A program made the translations under genes and the position numbers. From Actinomycetes bacterium (GTDB taxonomy: Bacteria; Actinomycetota; Thermoleophilia; Gaiellales; Gaiellaceae): 64,000 bases of DNA. Shown here in pieces: positions 54,999 to 63,463 of this stretch (positions within the stretch are counted from its first letter, which is position 1; each line of letters starts with the position of its first letter). The stretch covers positions 16,989 through 80,988 of the forward strand of contig JAPOVR010000087.1 in NCBI GenBank assembly GCA_026708005.1, written 5' to 3'. The notes under the pieces were generated by a model. The model was not told the DNA's origin and did no database searches. It was given only the letters and a program-made list of their open reading frames with translations.

Positions 54999-55480
54999 CG
55001 GAGGCGACCGAACCGATACGAAACTGCGCCGATTCCCGCGGCGTGCAAGGGGCGCACCGCTTGGGTGGTGGATCGCGCTGTGCCGGCGGGCTTGGCGCTG
55101 GTGCCTCACCCGCCTGCGCAGCTCGCGCGGCTTCCAGGCATCTCTCGACGCTCCTGCTCCAAACCTGGCACAGGCTGCACGCCCCGCGGCACGATTTCCG
55201 CGCTAAGCTCGAAAGCGGGTGGTGGTTCGGGGTGGCCCCATCCGCGCAGAGGGACGTAGCGGGCCCAGGTCGTCTCCCCAGCCGCCGGCCGAGCGTTCAC
55301 GGGATCCGTCAGCTGCCGCCCACGCGGTCACGAGTTCCAAGGCTGCCAGCACATCCCAACGGCTGGTGGCACACCGCCGCAACGACGCACGTGCGCCCAG
55401 CGCTGCCCGGGCTGGGCTCTGCCGATCGACGGCCGTGCTGTGTCGGGGCGTTAGCCACCTCAACACTCCGACCGATCATC
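54999..55480. other. Spacer between sepF and yggT with family B element
   Basis: About 480 bases. Contains family B copy 3 (55204-55245). Open frames on both strands derive from it. No gene or tRNA supported. Confidence 0.5.
55204..55245 (+). repeat. Intergenic G-rich element, family B copy 3
   Basis: Plus strand: TAAGCT (55204-55209), cgaaagcgg, GTGGTGGTTCGGGGTGG from 55219, hairpin GGGG-TGG-CCCC (55229-55239), ATCCGC. The outer GCGG/CCGC pair can close a longer stem. It is the only copy located between two genes in tandem (sepF and yggT). Confidence 0.75.
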
Positions 55481-55486
55481 TAGTTT
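55481..55486 (+). promoter_or_regulatory. -10 box (TAGTTT) of yggT
   Basis: TAGTTT, 6 nt, ATG 55493. Confidence 0.55.
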
Positions 55487-55492
55487 TGGTCT

Positions 55493-55798
55493 ATGCCGCT
55501 TGCGGTCGACGCCGTCTTGACGATCCAGCGTTTCGTCAACGCGGTCTTCCTCGTCTACATCCTCCTGATCCTGATCTTCATCCTCCTGTCGTGGTTCCAG
55601 CTGCCCTACAACGTGTGGCTGGACCGCTTCCGCAGCTTCCTCTACGACGTCTGCGACCCGTACCTGCGTCTCTTTCGACGCATCCTCCCTGCCGTACGCC
55701 TCGGTGGCGTCGGGCTCGACCTCTCGCCGATCGTCGGGATCATCGTGCTGGAGATCGCGCGGAGGGTCGTGCTGCGCATCCTCGACGAGTTTCTCTGA
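55493..55798 (+). CDS. YggT-family membrane protein
   Basis: 101 residues with two hydrophobic segments (about residues 17-36 and 75-95) flanking the conserved loop DRFRSFLYDVCDPYLRLFRRILP. YggT proteins follow sepF in many Gram-positive division clusters; their role is in envelope or osmotic tolerance and is not well defined. Leaderless start. Confidence 0.9.
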   Translation: MPLAVDAVLTIQRFVNAVFLVYILLILIFILLSWFQLPYNVWLDRFRSFLYDVCDPYLRLFRRILPAVRLGGVGLDLSPIVGIIVLEIARRVVLRILDEFL

Positions 55799-56205
55799 CC
55801 TCGCCACCCGCACCAGCAGCCTGTCAGGGGCCCGACAGCGTCCGAGACGCCGTGTGAGCGAGCCGACGGCCCGGCCGGCAGCACCTCGAAACCCATTTCG
55901 CAAGGGAATTCGTCGCGCGCTCTTCGCATCGCCGGCGCGTCGGTAGACCTCGACGCCCACGTCCTCGCAAGCAGCGCGCCTAGGTCAAGCTGCTCGCCAT
56001 GAAATCCAGGTGCCACCATCAACCGTGTAGACGGCGATCTCCACTGCCCCCTAGGCCTCCGCGCCCCAGCCCAGAGCAGGGGAGTGCGGAAACGGCAACA
56101 GCACCGACGGGCTGCTCACCGAGGGTCCCCTGGGCTCGTCCAACCCCCAACCTGCCCCGCCCACGAGCGCCAGGCCCCTGATACACGGCCTTCGAGGCCG
56201 CGGGC
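55799..56205. other. Spacer between yggT and the DUF167 gene
   Basis: About 400 bases. A small dyad (CTGTC at 55821, GACAG at 55834) follows yggT and could be a weak terminator. divIVA, often found here, is absent. Minus-strand frames near 55950-56050 look slightly protein-like but have stops. Confidence 0.45.
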
Positions 56206-56211
56206 TATACT
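56206..56211 (+). promoter_or_regulatory. -10 box (TATACT) of the DUF167 gene
   Basis: TATACT, close to consensus, 10 nt before GTG 56222. TTGGAGG lies between, so a ribosome site for TTG 56228 or ATG 56234 is an alternative reading. Confidence 0.5.
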
Positions 56212-56221
56212 TGATTGGAGG

Positions 56222-56515
56222 GTGCCTTTGAGGATGTCCACAGGCCGGCTCAGGGTTCGTATCTCTCCTGGAGCGACGCGGTCGCAGGTGCTTCACCGCC
56301 ATGAGAACGTCTGGAAGGTGTGCGTCAGTGCGCCTGCGGAGCGCGGCAGAGCAAACCGCGCGCTGATCAAGCTCCTGGCAAGCGTTCTCGATGTCGAGCG
56401 CCGGCGTATCTCGATCCGCTCGGGCGACACATCACGCGACAAGGTCATCGAGGTGGTCGGCACAACCGCCGCGGAGCTCGAGCATTCCCTGAGAGCAGCG
56501 GCAACACGGGAGTGA
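56222..56515 (+). CDS. DUF167 (YggU) family protein
   Basis: 97 residues with the DUF167 core: RLRVRISPGATRSQVLHRHE, KVCVSAPAERGRANRALIKLLA and ISIRSGDTSRDKVIEVVG. Function unknown; often near yggS/yggT. Start uncertain among GTG 56222, TTG 56228 and ATG 56234, differing by four residues. Confidence 0.88.
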   Translation: MPLRMSTGRLRVRISPGATRSQVLHRHENVWKVCVSAPAERGRANRALIKLLASVLDVERRRISIRSGDTSRDKVIEVVGTTAAELEHSLRAAATRE

Positions 56516-56549
56516 CCGCCGCAGAGGTCACCTCGAGGAAACACGGTTG

Positions 56550-57119
56550 ATGAACGAGAGCGAGCCGCCCTCTCAGTACGCCGACGTCCGAGTCGGCTCG
56601 GCGACCGATGCCAAGGCGCCCGTCTCGGTGGCCAAGCGCTCGCTCGCCGCGCGGCCGGCGCACTGGGTTGCCCTTGCTGCGGTCAGCCTCTCCGGCATCG
56701 TCGCCGACCAGCTGACCAAGGCGATCATCGTCCGAGAGCTGGAGCTCGGCGAGGCTATCCACCTCGTCGGGCCGCTGTATCTCCACCACGTGCAGAACTC
56801 GGGGATCGCGTTCGGTCTCTTCCAGAACGCGACCTGGGCAGTGACAATCCTGACCGTGGTCGCAGTCGTGTGGATGGTCACGTACTTCACGCGGGCCGGG
56901 GCTCGCCACCCGCTCCTGCCGGTGGCGCTTGGGTTCTTGATCGGCGGCAGCGTCTCGAACCTCGTTGACCGGTTCCGGCTCGGACGCGTCACCGACTTCA
57001 TCGACCCGCAGCACTGGCCAGCGTTCAACCTGGCCGACGTCTTCATCACCGTTGGCGTGCTGCTTCTGCTCGTGACGATCGTCGCCGTCGAGCATCGGCC
57101 GCGCCTGCAGCGCGGGTAG
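56550..57119 (+). CDS. lspA: Lipoprotein signal peptidase
   Basis: Cleaves prolipoprotein signal peptides in the membrane. 189 residues with four membrane segments; catalytic Asp residues lie in GSVSNLVDRFRLGRVTDFID and FNLADVFI. The N terminus has a 38-residue polar extension before the first helix. ATG 56550 has GAGGAAA 9 nt upstream. lspA is intact, so the two decayed lipoprotein genes in the window are not due to loss of lipoprotein processing. Confidence 0.95.
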   Translation: MNESEPPSQYADVRVGSATDAKAPVSVAKRSLAARPAHWVALAAVSLSGIVADQLTKAIIVRELELGEAIHLVGPLYLHHVQNSGIAFGLFQNATWAVTILTVVAVVWMVTYFTRAGARHPLLPVALGFLIGGSVSNLVDRFRLGRVTDFIDPQHWPAFNLADVFITVGVLLLLVTIVAVEHRPRLQRG

Positions 57120-57128
57120 CTCCGAACC

Positions 57129-58136
57129 ATGCCCGTGCCCGGCGGTGCAGAACGCGCGACCGGCCAGCCTCTCACCGCTCCGCGACGCTACGAGCTCGTC
57201 GTGGAGGAGCTCTCCGAGCCCGTGCGGCTGGACATCTACCTCGCTCTCGTGCCCGCGGTCGGCTCACGCGCTGGGGCCGAGCGCATCATCGCAAGCGGCG
57301 GCATCCACGTCGATGGGAGGCGGAGGCCGAAGAGCTACCGGCTAGGTGGTGGAGAGCGCCTCGAGCTCACCCTGCGCCCGCCCGAGCCGCCCGTGCTTGT
57401 GCCCGAGGAGATGGACATCGCCTGCCGCTACGAGGACGAGCATCTGCTGGTCGTCGACAAGCCCGCGGGCCTCGTCGTCCATCCGGGTGCCGGCCGGCGC
57501 GAGGGGACCCTCGTCCACGGGCTGCTCGGGCACGGCATCGCCGGAGGCCACGAGGGCGATCGCCCCGGCATTGTCCACCGCCTCGACCGAGACACCTCGG
57601 GGCTCCTCGTCGTCGCACGCTCGGCCGAGGCCCATCGGCGGCTGTCGGGGATCGTGGAGCGGCGAGAGCTCGTGCGCATCTACACCGCCCTCGTACGAGC
57701 GAAACCCCGGTCATGGCGGGGAACGATCGAGGCGCCCATCGGCCGAGACCGCCGTGATTCGAGCCGCCAGTCACTTGACACCGACACTCCGCGCGAGGCG
57801 ATCACCCACTTTGAGGTCGTTGAGCTCTTCGAGGAGCACGCGCTCCTCGACGTGCGCCTCGAGACAGGCAGACAACACCAGATCCGCCTCCACCTGGCCG
57901 AGATCGGGCTCCCCGTCTCAGGCGATCCCACCTACGGCGTCAGCGGCGACCTCGGACTCTCGCGGCAGTTCCTCCACGCCGCGATGCTGTCGTTCGCACA
58001 TCCCTTCACGCACGCCCAGGTCGAGGTCGTCTCGCCGCTGCCCGAGGAGCTCTCCTCCGTGCTGCCAGCGCTGCGCCAGCAGGCCAAGCGCACCGTCACC
58101 GACCGCCCATCCGAGCAGCAGCGCACGGTTGGCTAG
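57129..58136 (+). CDS. rluD: RluA/RluD-family 23S rRNA pseudouridine synthase
   Basis: 335 residues: S4 domain (VRLDIYLALVPAVGSRAGAERII), then the RluA catalytic domain with HLLVVDKPAGLVVHPG, the catalytic Asp in IVHRLDRDTSGLLVVAR and TGRQHQIRLHLAEIG. The lspA-rluD pair is common. It may modify helix 69 of 23S rRNA; site specificity is not proven. Confidence 0.93.
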   Translation: MPVPGGAERATGQPLTAPRRYELVVEELSEPVRLDIYLALVPAVGSRAGAERIIASGGIHVDGRRRPKSYRLGGGERLELTLRPPEPPVLVPEEMDIACRYEDEHLLVVDKPAGLVVHPGAGRREGTLVHGLLGHGIAGGHEGDRPGIVHRLDRDTSGLLVVARSAEAHRRLSGIVERRELVRIYTALVRAKPRSWRGTIEAPIGRDRRDSSRQSLDTDTPREAITHFEVVELFEEHALLDVRLETGRQHQIRLHLAEIGLPVSGDPTYGVSGDLGLSRQFLHAAMLSFAHPFTHAQVEVVSPLPEELSSVLPALRQQAKRTVTDRPSEQQRTVG

Positions 58137-58139
58137 AAT
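58134..58139 (+). promoter_or_regulatory. -10 candidate (TAGAAT) for the rpsB operon
   Basis: TAGAAT overlaps the rluD stop. Unlike most promoters here it lies over 110 nt from the start codon, giving a structured 5' leader. Confidence 0.45.
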
Positions 58140-58201
58140 CCAGCAACGGCAACCCACGACCCAGCGGGAGTTGGACGGGTGGCGGTGCCTGCGTCTCCGG
58201 C

Positions 58202-58240
58202 GTTGGTTCCACGCGTAGCCCGCTGATCTGGAACACCAAC
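58202..58240 (+). promoter_or_regulatory. Hairpin in the rpsB leader
   Basis: Left arm GTTGGTTCCA (58202-58211) pairs with TGGAACACCAAC (58229-58240), with a two-base bulge and a 17-nt loop, ending directly before the GAGAGGAG ribosome site of rpsB. Ribosomal protein operons often carry such leaders as autoregulatory sites; binding of S2 here is an inference. Confidence 0.5.
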
Positions 58241-58253
58241 CGAGAGGAGATCC

Positions 58254-59360
58254 ATGGCAGTGGTCTCAATGCGCGAGCTCTTGGAGGCCGGCGTCCACTT
58301 CGGCCACCAGACGCGTCGTTGGAATCCCAAGATGCGCCGCTACATCTTCAGCGAGCGCGGCGGCATCTACATCATCGATCTCCAGCAGACGCTCGCGCTC
58401 ATTGAAGAGGCGCACAAGTTCGTTCGCAACGTGGCGGAACGCGGCGGCACCGTTCTCTTCGTCGGAACGAAGAAGCAGGCCCAGGACGTAGTTAAGGAGG
58501 AAGCGCAGCGCGTCGACATGCCCTACGTCAACCACCGCTGGCTCGGGGGTCTTCTGACGAACTGGCGCACGATCTCGGAGCGCATCGCGCGTCTCCATGA
58601 TCTGCGGCGCCTGCGCGACGACCAGCAGCTCGAGCTGCTCCCCGCCAAGGAGCGCATGGCCATGCTCAGCGAGCTCGAGAAGCTCGAGACCAACCTCGGC
58701 GGTGTTGCGGAGATGCGCGCCGTTCCCGACGCTCTCGTCCTCGTCGACCTCAAGAAGGAAGCGCTGGCGGTCCGCGAGGCCCGCCGCCTCGACATCCCCG
58801 TGATCGGTCTCGTCGACACGAACTGCGATCCTGACGAGGTCACGTACGTGATCCCCGGCAACGACGATGCGATTCGCTCATGCAGCCTCGTCGTGCGGGT
58901 CCTCGCGGACGGCGTTGCGGCGGGTGCGGCGAAGGTCTCGCTCGCAGAGCTGAAGGCTGAAGCGCAAGCGGCAGCACAGGCCGAGGCGGCAGCCGCAGCA
59001 CAGGCCGAGGCCGATCCAGCTCCGGCCGCCACGGACAAGACCCACGCAGCCCAGGAGGACGCCACGGGCGAGGCGGCGGCCGCGGCAGACGACGCCACCG
59101 TGGCCGACGCCGCAGCAGAAGAGGACAGGGGAGAAGCACCTGCTGGTGCCAAGCCAGAACCCGAGACACAGGTAGCACCCACGCCAGGCCCTGCGGAGGC
59201 GACCGTGCCCCCGGCCGGTGCGGCCGACAGCGCATCCGGCGAGGAGGCGACGGGTGACAGCCCTGATGAAGGGCAGGACAAGCCCCCGGCAAGCGAGCCG
59301 GGCGCAGATGGAGCAGACAGCCCCCAGGTAAGGTCCCCAGCCGAGGCAGAGACGGCATGA
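58254..59360 (+). CDS. rpsB: 30S ribosomal protein S2 with long acidic C-terminal tail
   Basis: The first 227 or so residues are standard S2 ([60 protein letters not shown]). About 140 further residues, almost all Ala, Glu, Asp, Pro and Gly, give a total of 368 against the usual 240-270. Extended S2 tails occur in actinobacteria but this one is long. GAGGAG ribosome site upstream. The stop overlaps tsf as ATGA. Confidence 0.97.
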   Translation: MAVVSMRELLEAGVHFGHQTRRWNPKMRRYIFSERGGIYIIDLQQTLALIEEAHKFVRNVAERGGTVLFVGTKKQAQDVVKEEAQRVDMPYVNHRWLGGLLTNWRTISERIARLHDLRRLRDDQQLELLPAKERMAMLSELEKLETNLGGVAEMRAVPDALVLVDLKKEALAVREARRLDIPVIGLVDTNCDPDEVTYVIPGNDDAIRSCSLVVRVLADGVAAGAAKVSLAELKAEAQAAAQAEAAAAAQAEADPAPAATDKTHAAQEDATGEAAAAADDATVADAAAEEDRGEAPAGAKPEPETQVAPTPGPAEATVPPAGAADSASGEEATGDSPDEGQDKPPASEPGADGADSPQVRSPAEAETA

Positions 59361-60142
59361 GCGTTCCGGCAAGCGCCGTCAAGGAGCTGCGCGAGCGCAC
59401 AGGCGCAGGCATGATGGACTGCAAGCGGGCGCTCGAGGAGTCCAGGGGCGACATCGGGCGAGCTCAGAGGTTGCTCCGCGAGCGTGGGATCGCAGCGGCC
59501 GGAAAGCGGGCCGGCCGCGAGACGACGGAGGGCCAGGTGCTGACCTCGCGCACCGACGGGTACGTGACGCTCATCGCTGTGGGCTGTGAGACCGAGCCGG
59601 TCTCGAAGAACGACGAGTTCCGCACGTTCGCGCAGACCGTACTCGACGCGGTCGCGCGTGATGGCCCCGAGACGGCATCGTCGCTCGAGGGCGAGCGCAT
59701 CGAGCTCGTTGCACGGCTGGGGGAGAACATCGTGGTTCTCGGTGCCGAGCGCTACGAGCGTGCCGATGGGTCGTCAGTCTCGAGCTACGTCCACCCGCCG
59801 GCGCACAAGCTCGGCGCCCTCGTCAGGCTCGACGGCGGCACCGAGGAGCTCGCGAGGAAGGTCGCGATGCACGTCACGGCGACGAACCCGGCGTTCGCAA
59901 GCCGTGAGGAAGTACCGGCCGAGACAACCGACGCGGAGCGCAAGGTGCTGCAGGGGCTCCCCGAGGTCGTCTCCAAGCCCGAGCACATTCGCCCGAGGAT
60001 CGTCGAAGGAATGCTCGACAAGCGCTTCTTCGCGGAGTCGGTCCTGACCGAGCATGCCTGGATCCACGATCTCTCGTTGAGCGTCGGCGAGGCTCTGGGA
60101 GACGCGCGGGTGCGGGCGTTCGCGCGCCTGGACGTGGGATGA
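59357..60142 (+). CDS. tsf: Elongation factor Ts
   Basis: Guanine nucleotide exchange factor for EF-Tu. 261 residues with the N-terminal UBA-like module ([21 protein letters not shown]), the core TDFV-type segment written here [18 protein letters not shown], and [11 protein letters not shown]. Overlaps rpsB and pyrH by 4 nt each. Confidence 0.97.
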   Translation: MSVPASAVKELRERTGAGMMDCKRALEESRGDIGRAQRLLRERGIAAAGKRAGRETTEGQVLTSRTDGYVTLIAVGCETEPVSKNDEFRTFAQTVLDAVARDGPETASSLEGERIELVARLGENIVVLGAERYERADGSSVSSYVHPPAHKLGALVRLDGGTEELARKVAMHVTATNPAFASREEVPAETTDAERKVLQGLPEVVSKPEHIRPRIVEGMLDKRFFAESVLTEHAWIHDLSLSVGEALGDARVRAFARLDVG

Positions 60143-60918
60143 GCGCCCGCCCCGAGCCCGCCACCCCGCCCGCCGACTCCCCATCGGCCCAGCCCATCTT
60201 CCAGCGTGTCCTCATCAAGCTCTCGGGCGAGGCACTCATGGGGGAGCGCCCGTACGGAATCGACGCAGACAGGGTCGCGACGATCGCCCGCGAGGTCGAC
60301 AGGGTGGTCGCGCTCGGAGTTGAGGTTGCCTTGGTCATTGGCGCCGGGAACATCTACCGGGGCATGCGCGCCGCCGCCGCCGGGATGGACCGTGCGACGG
60401 CGGACTACGCGGGCATGCTCGCGACACTCTTGAACTGCCTGACGATCCAGGATGCACTCGAGAGGTTTGACGTGCAGACGCGCGTGCAGTCGGCGATCTC
60501 GGTGAGCGAGGTCGCCGAGCCGTACATCCGCCGGCGCGCAATCCGACACCTCGAGAAGGGCCGCGTGGTGATCTTCGCCGGGGGGACCGGCAACCCGTTC
60601 TTCACGACCGACACCGCGGCTGCACTGCGGGCGCTCGAGATCGGGGCGGAGGCGATCCTGATGGGGAAGAACGCCGTGGACGGTGTCTACGACGGCGATC
60701 CCCGCACAGATCCTGACCCGGCCTTCCTCCCAGCCCTCGAGCACCGCGAGGCAATCGAGCGCGAGCTCCGTGTCATGGATACAACAGCTCTCTCGCTCTG
60801 CATGGACAATCACCTGCCTATCTACGTGTTCGGCCTTGCCACGGAACGCGCCATCGAGAGGTTGATCATGGGCGCCCGGGTTGGCACCATTATCTCGACG
60901 CCACCGAGGGAAGCATGA
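60139..60918 (+). CDS. pyrH: UMP kinase
   Basis: Phosphorylates UMP to UDP; its product line feeds PyrG encoded upstream. 259 residues of the amino acid kinase fold: [44 protein letters not shown] and [12 protein letters not shown] 20-residue Pro/Ala-rich N-terminal extension precedes the core. ATGA overlaps on both sides. Confidence 0.97.
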   Translation: MSARPEPATPPADSPSAQPIFQRVLIKLSGEALMGERPYGIDADRVATIAREVDRVVALGVEVALVIGAGNIYRGMRAAAAGMDRATADYAGMLATLLNCLTIQDALERFDVQTRVQSAISVSEVAEPYIRRRAIRHLEKGRVVIFAGGTGNPFFTTDTAAALRALEIGAEAILMGKNAVDGVYDGDPRTDPDPAFLPALEHREAIERELRVMDTTALSLCMDNHLPIYVFGLATERAIERLIMGARVGTIISTPPREA

Positions 60919-61472
60919 TCGACGAGTTGCTCGCAGACGGACGACGACGGATGGACAAGTCGGTAGACGCCACGCTGCAGGAGTTCAACACCGTGAGAAC
61001 GGGCCGCGCCTCAGCAGCCCTGCTCGATCGGATCACCGTCGACTACTACGATCAGAAGACCCCGGTCAAGCAGCTCGCGACCATCAACGTCCCTGAGCCG
61101 CGCATGCTGACCATCCAACCGTTCGACCCGTCGTCCCTGGCGATGATCGAGCGCGCCATCCTCGAATCCGGCCTCGGTCTCACCCCGTCGAACGACGGGA
61201 AGATCATCCGCCTTCCCATTCCGCAGCTGACCGAGGAGCGGCGCAAGGAGCTCGTGCGCTTTGTGAGGCAGCTCGCCGAAGAGGGCCGCATCGCGGTTCG
61301 CCACGTCAGGCGTGACGTGATGAGCGACCTCAAGGAGCTCAAGGCGAGCGGCGACGTCGGCAGCGACGAAGAGCACCGAGCGGAGGAACGACTTCAGAAG
61401 CTCACCGATGAGCATGTGCACCGTGTCGACGATCTCCTCAAGAAGAAGGAAGAGGAAATCCTCGAGGTCTGA
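60915..61472 (+). CDS. frr: Ribosome recycling factor
   Basis: Splits post-termination ribosomes with EF-G. 185 residues: helical arm [19 protein letters not shown], beta domain [16 protein letters not shown], and the second arm [20 protein letters not shown] with a Lys/Glu-rich end. Coupled to pyrH by ATGA. Confidence 0.98.
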   Translation: MIDELLADGRRRMDKSVDATLQEFNTVRTGRASAALLDRITVDYYDQKTPVKQLATINVPEPRMLTIQPFDPSSLAMIERAILESGLGLTPSNDGKIIRLPIPQLTEERRKELVRFVRQLAEEGRIAVRHVRRDVMSDLKELKASGDVGSDEEHRAEERLQKLTDEHVHRVDDLLKKKEEEILEV

Positions 61473-61520
61473 CCCCGGGCGCGTCGAGGTCCCGGGACCG
61501 GTGACCAGCAGCCCGGGCCG

Positions 61521-62270
61521 ATGAGCCTCCGTCACCGAATCCTCCAGTTCCGCAGCGCCAGGGTGGCGCTCGAGGACGACCTGCCAGACGTCGCCCGGTC
61601 GGTTGCCATGATCATGGACGGTAATGGCCGCTGGGCGCGCCGCAGGGGCCTGCCGGTGGCGGCTGGCCACCAAGCGGGTGCGCGAGCGCTGCGGCGCACG
61701 GTCGAGGCGACGATCGAGCTCGGTGTTGAGTCACTGTGCGTGTACGCGTTCTCGACCGAGAACTGGTCGCGGTCGGCCGCGGAGGTGGATGCGCTCATGG
61801 CTGTGATCGTCGAGTCGATCGAGCGCGAGCTGCCAGAGCTCGTCCAGCAGGGCGTGCGAACCCGGTTCATGGGGCGCCGCGATCGCGCGCCCGAGGAGCT
61901 GGCGGTGAAGATCCAAGAGCTTGAGGCCGCGACGGAGGGTCTCGACCGCCTCCACCTCTGGGTCGCGTTCGACTACGGTGGGCGTGACGAGATCGTCCAG
62001 GCCGCGCGGCGGCTCGTCGAGGAATGCGTCGAGCCGCGCGACATTGACGAGAACGCCATCGCCGCCCGGATGTTCGCACCGGAGCTGCGCGAGCCGGACC
62101 TGCTGATCCGAACGTCCGGCGAGCTCCGCGTGTCCAACTTCCTGCTCTGGCAGCTCGCCTACACGGAGCTCGTGTTCGTCGATGTCCTGTGGCCCGATTT
62201 CGGCAGACGTGAGCTGCGGCGCGCGCTGACCGAGTATGCGAGACGACGCCGGCGCTTCGGGGGGCGATGA
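61521..62270 (+). CDS. uppS: Isoprenyl (undecaprenyl) diphosphate synthase
   Basis: cis-prenyltransferase making the C55 carrier lipid (or decaprenyl diphosphate). 249 residues: AMIMDGNGRWARRRGLP with the catalytic Asp, GHQAGARALRRTVE, YAFSTENWSRSAAEVD, PDLLIRTSGELRVSNFLLWQLAYTE split across two motifs, and WPDFGRRELRRAL. Starts 48 nt after frr. Confidence 0.96.
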   Translation: MSLRHRILQFRSARVALEDDLPDVARSVAMIMDGNGRWARRRGLPVAAGHQAGARALRRTVEATIELGVESLCVYAFSTENWSRSAAEVDALMAVIVESIERELPELVQQGVRTRFMGRRDRAPEELAVKIQELEAATEGLDRLHLWVAFDYGGRDEIVQAARRLVEECVEPRDIDENAIAARMFAPELREPDLLIRTSGELRVSNFLLWQLAYTELVFVDVLWPDFGRRELRRALTEYARRRRRFGGR

Positions 62271-63088
62271 GCGCGCTCGCCTCAAGGCTGGCCATTGCGG
62301 TGGCCGGCTTGCCGATCGTCCTCGGAGCCGCCTGGGTTGGCGGCTGGTGGCTGCTCGCCCTCGTCGCGGTGGGAACCATCCTCGCGCTCCACGAGCTCTA
62401 CGCCGCGACGCGGGAGCTCCGGCCGCTTGCGCTCGCCGGCTTCGGTGGCGCGCTGACCGTACTCTTGGGCACGCAGTTCGGCGGCCTGGAATGGATCGCG
62501 CTTGGCCTGCTCGTCACGCTGCTCGCAGCCTTCTGTTTCGCAGCGCTCGCCGACACCTCCCAGTCGAACACGGTGAGCGTGGCCACCACGACGCTCAGCG
62601 TGGTCTGGATCGCCGTCGGGCTCGTTCACCTGACGTTGATCCGCGCCGATGCCGTCGATGCGCAGTCCGTCGATCGAGGCCGCCTCGCGATCTTCACCGT
62701 CCTGATCGCGGTGTTTGCCACAGACACCGCCGCCTACCTCGTCGGCCGCGTCGCGGGCAGACGCAGGCTCGCCCCCAGGGTCTCGCCGGGCAAGACAGTC
62801 GAGGGATTCGTCGCGGGTGCGCTCGCGGGAATCTTCGTCACGTGGGTGGCGATGTACGACGAGGGTTACCTCGAGATCTGGGAGTCGCTCGTGCTCGGCG
62901 CTGTCATCGTCGCCGCAGCGACGCTGGGCGACCTCCTCGAGTCGCTGGTCAAGCGGGATCTCGGCGTCAAGGACATGGGGACTTTGCTCGCGGGGCATGG
63001 GGGGGTCCTCGACCGTGTCGACAGTCTGCTGCTCGCGGGGCCGGCCGCCTACTACACGCTGCTCGCGTTGGGCGCGGTCGCCCCTTAG
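62267..63088 (+). CDS. cdsA: Phosphatidate cytidylyltransferase (CDP-diglyceride synthase)
   Basis: Makes CDP-diacylglycerol from phosphatidate and CTP. 273 residues with about seven membrane segments and the family signature GDLLESLVKRDLGVKDMG followed by GHGGVLDRVDSLL; SPGKTVEGFVAG is also conserved. ATGA overlap with uppS. Confidence 0.96.
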   Translation: MSALASRLAIAVAGLPIVLGAAWVGGWWLLALVAVGTILALHELYAATRELRPLALAGFGGALTVLLGTQFGGLEWIALGLLVTLLAAFCFAALADTSQSNTVSVATTTLSVVWIAVGLVHLTLIRADAVDAQSVDRGRLAIFTVLIAVFATDTAAYLVGRVAGRRRLAPRVSPGKTVEGFVAGALAGIFVTWVAMYDEGYLEIWESLVLGAVIVAAATLGDLLESLVKRDLGVKDMGTLLAGHGGVLDRVDSLLLAGPAAYYTLLALGAVAP

Positions 63089-63130
63089 CAGCGGCTAACA
63101 GACTGCCTGTCCAGGTCGTTGGGACGTCGC

Positions 63131-63180
63131 TGGGATAGCCATTGCTTGCGTACCCCGAGCGTCACGCCTGCTCTATCCCA
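63131..63180 (+). repeat. Nested inverted repeat downstream of cdsA
   Basis: TGGGATAG (63131-63138) pairs with CTATCCCA (63173-63180), and inside it GCGT pairs with ACGC. No T-run follows, so a simple terminator is not indicated; an operator or RNA structure is possible. Confidence 0.6.
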
Positions 63181-63275
63181 CCAAGGGCGTCTGATCTTTC
63201 GAAGCCCTCTTTGAAACATGCTGGTCCGTACAGGGCATAGATCCTCCCTGAAACGCGATCTGGGGCTCACTCGCT

Positions 63276-63304
63276 GGTTCCCCCGCACACGCGGGGATAG
63301 ACGC
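63276..63304. repeat. Solitary type I-E-like CRISPR repeat
   Basis: A 29-nt sequence starting GGTTCCCCCGCACAC and ending GCGGGGATAGACGC. It has the CCCCGC-N4-GCGGGG dyad, the TTCCCC opening and the GGGGATA-AC end of type I-E repeats. No second copy is found at the expected 61-nt spacing on either side and no cas gene is present, so it is not an array. Confidence 0.5.
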
Positions 63305-63451
63305 CACAACTGCGACTTCGCCACCCGCTGCTACGCGCGTCGCGAGCACATCTCCATTTGACCGCTTCCTGTACAAGACCCCAGACGCCCGGAGAGCCCA
63401 AGCCCCCGTCGCGCTAACACCCGGACGCACGGGGCTGCACAGCCTGCCAAC

Positions 63452-63457
63452 TACACT
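63452..63457 (+). promoter_or_regulatory. -10 box (TACACT) of dxr
   Basis: TACACT, 6 nt, ATG 63464. Confidence 0.6.
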
Positions 63458-63463
63458 GGCTGA

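Larger units (their letters stand above)
63089..63451. other. Spacer between cdsA and dxr with structured sequences
   Basis: About 360 bases. A nested inverted repeat lies at 63131-63180 and a single CRISPR-repeat-like 29-mer at 63276-63304. No gene supported. Confidence 0.55.

Noticed and set aside
55642..56022. Minus-strand frame near yggT with slightly protein-like composition
   Set aside because: Mostly antisense to yggT, interrupted in alternative frames, and no family match.
63276..63304. CRISPR array
   Set aside because: Only one repeat copy is present; nothing repeat-like at plus or minus 61 nt and no cas genes, so only an orphan repeat is reported.
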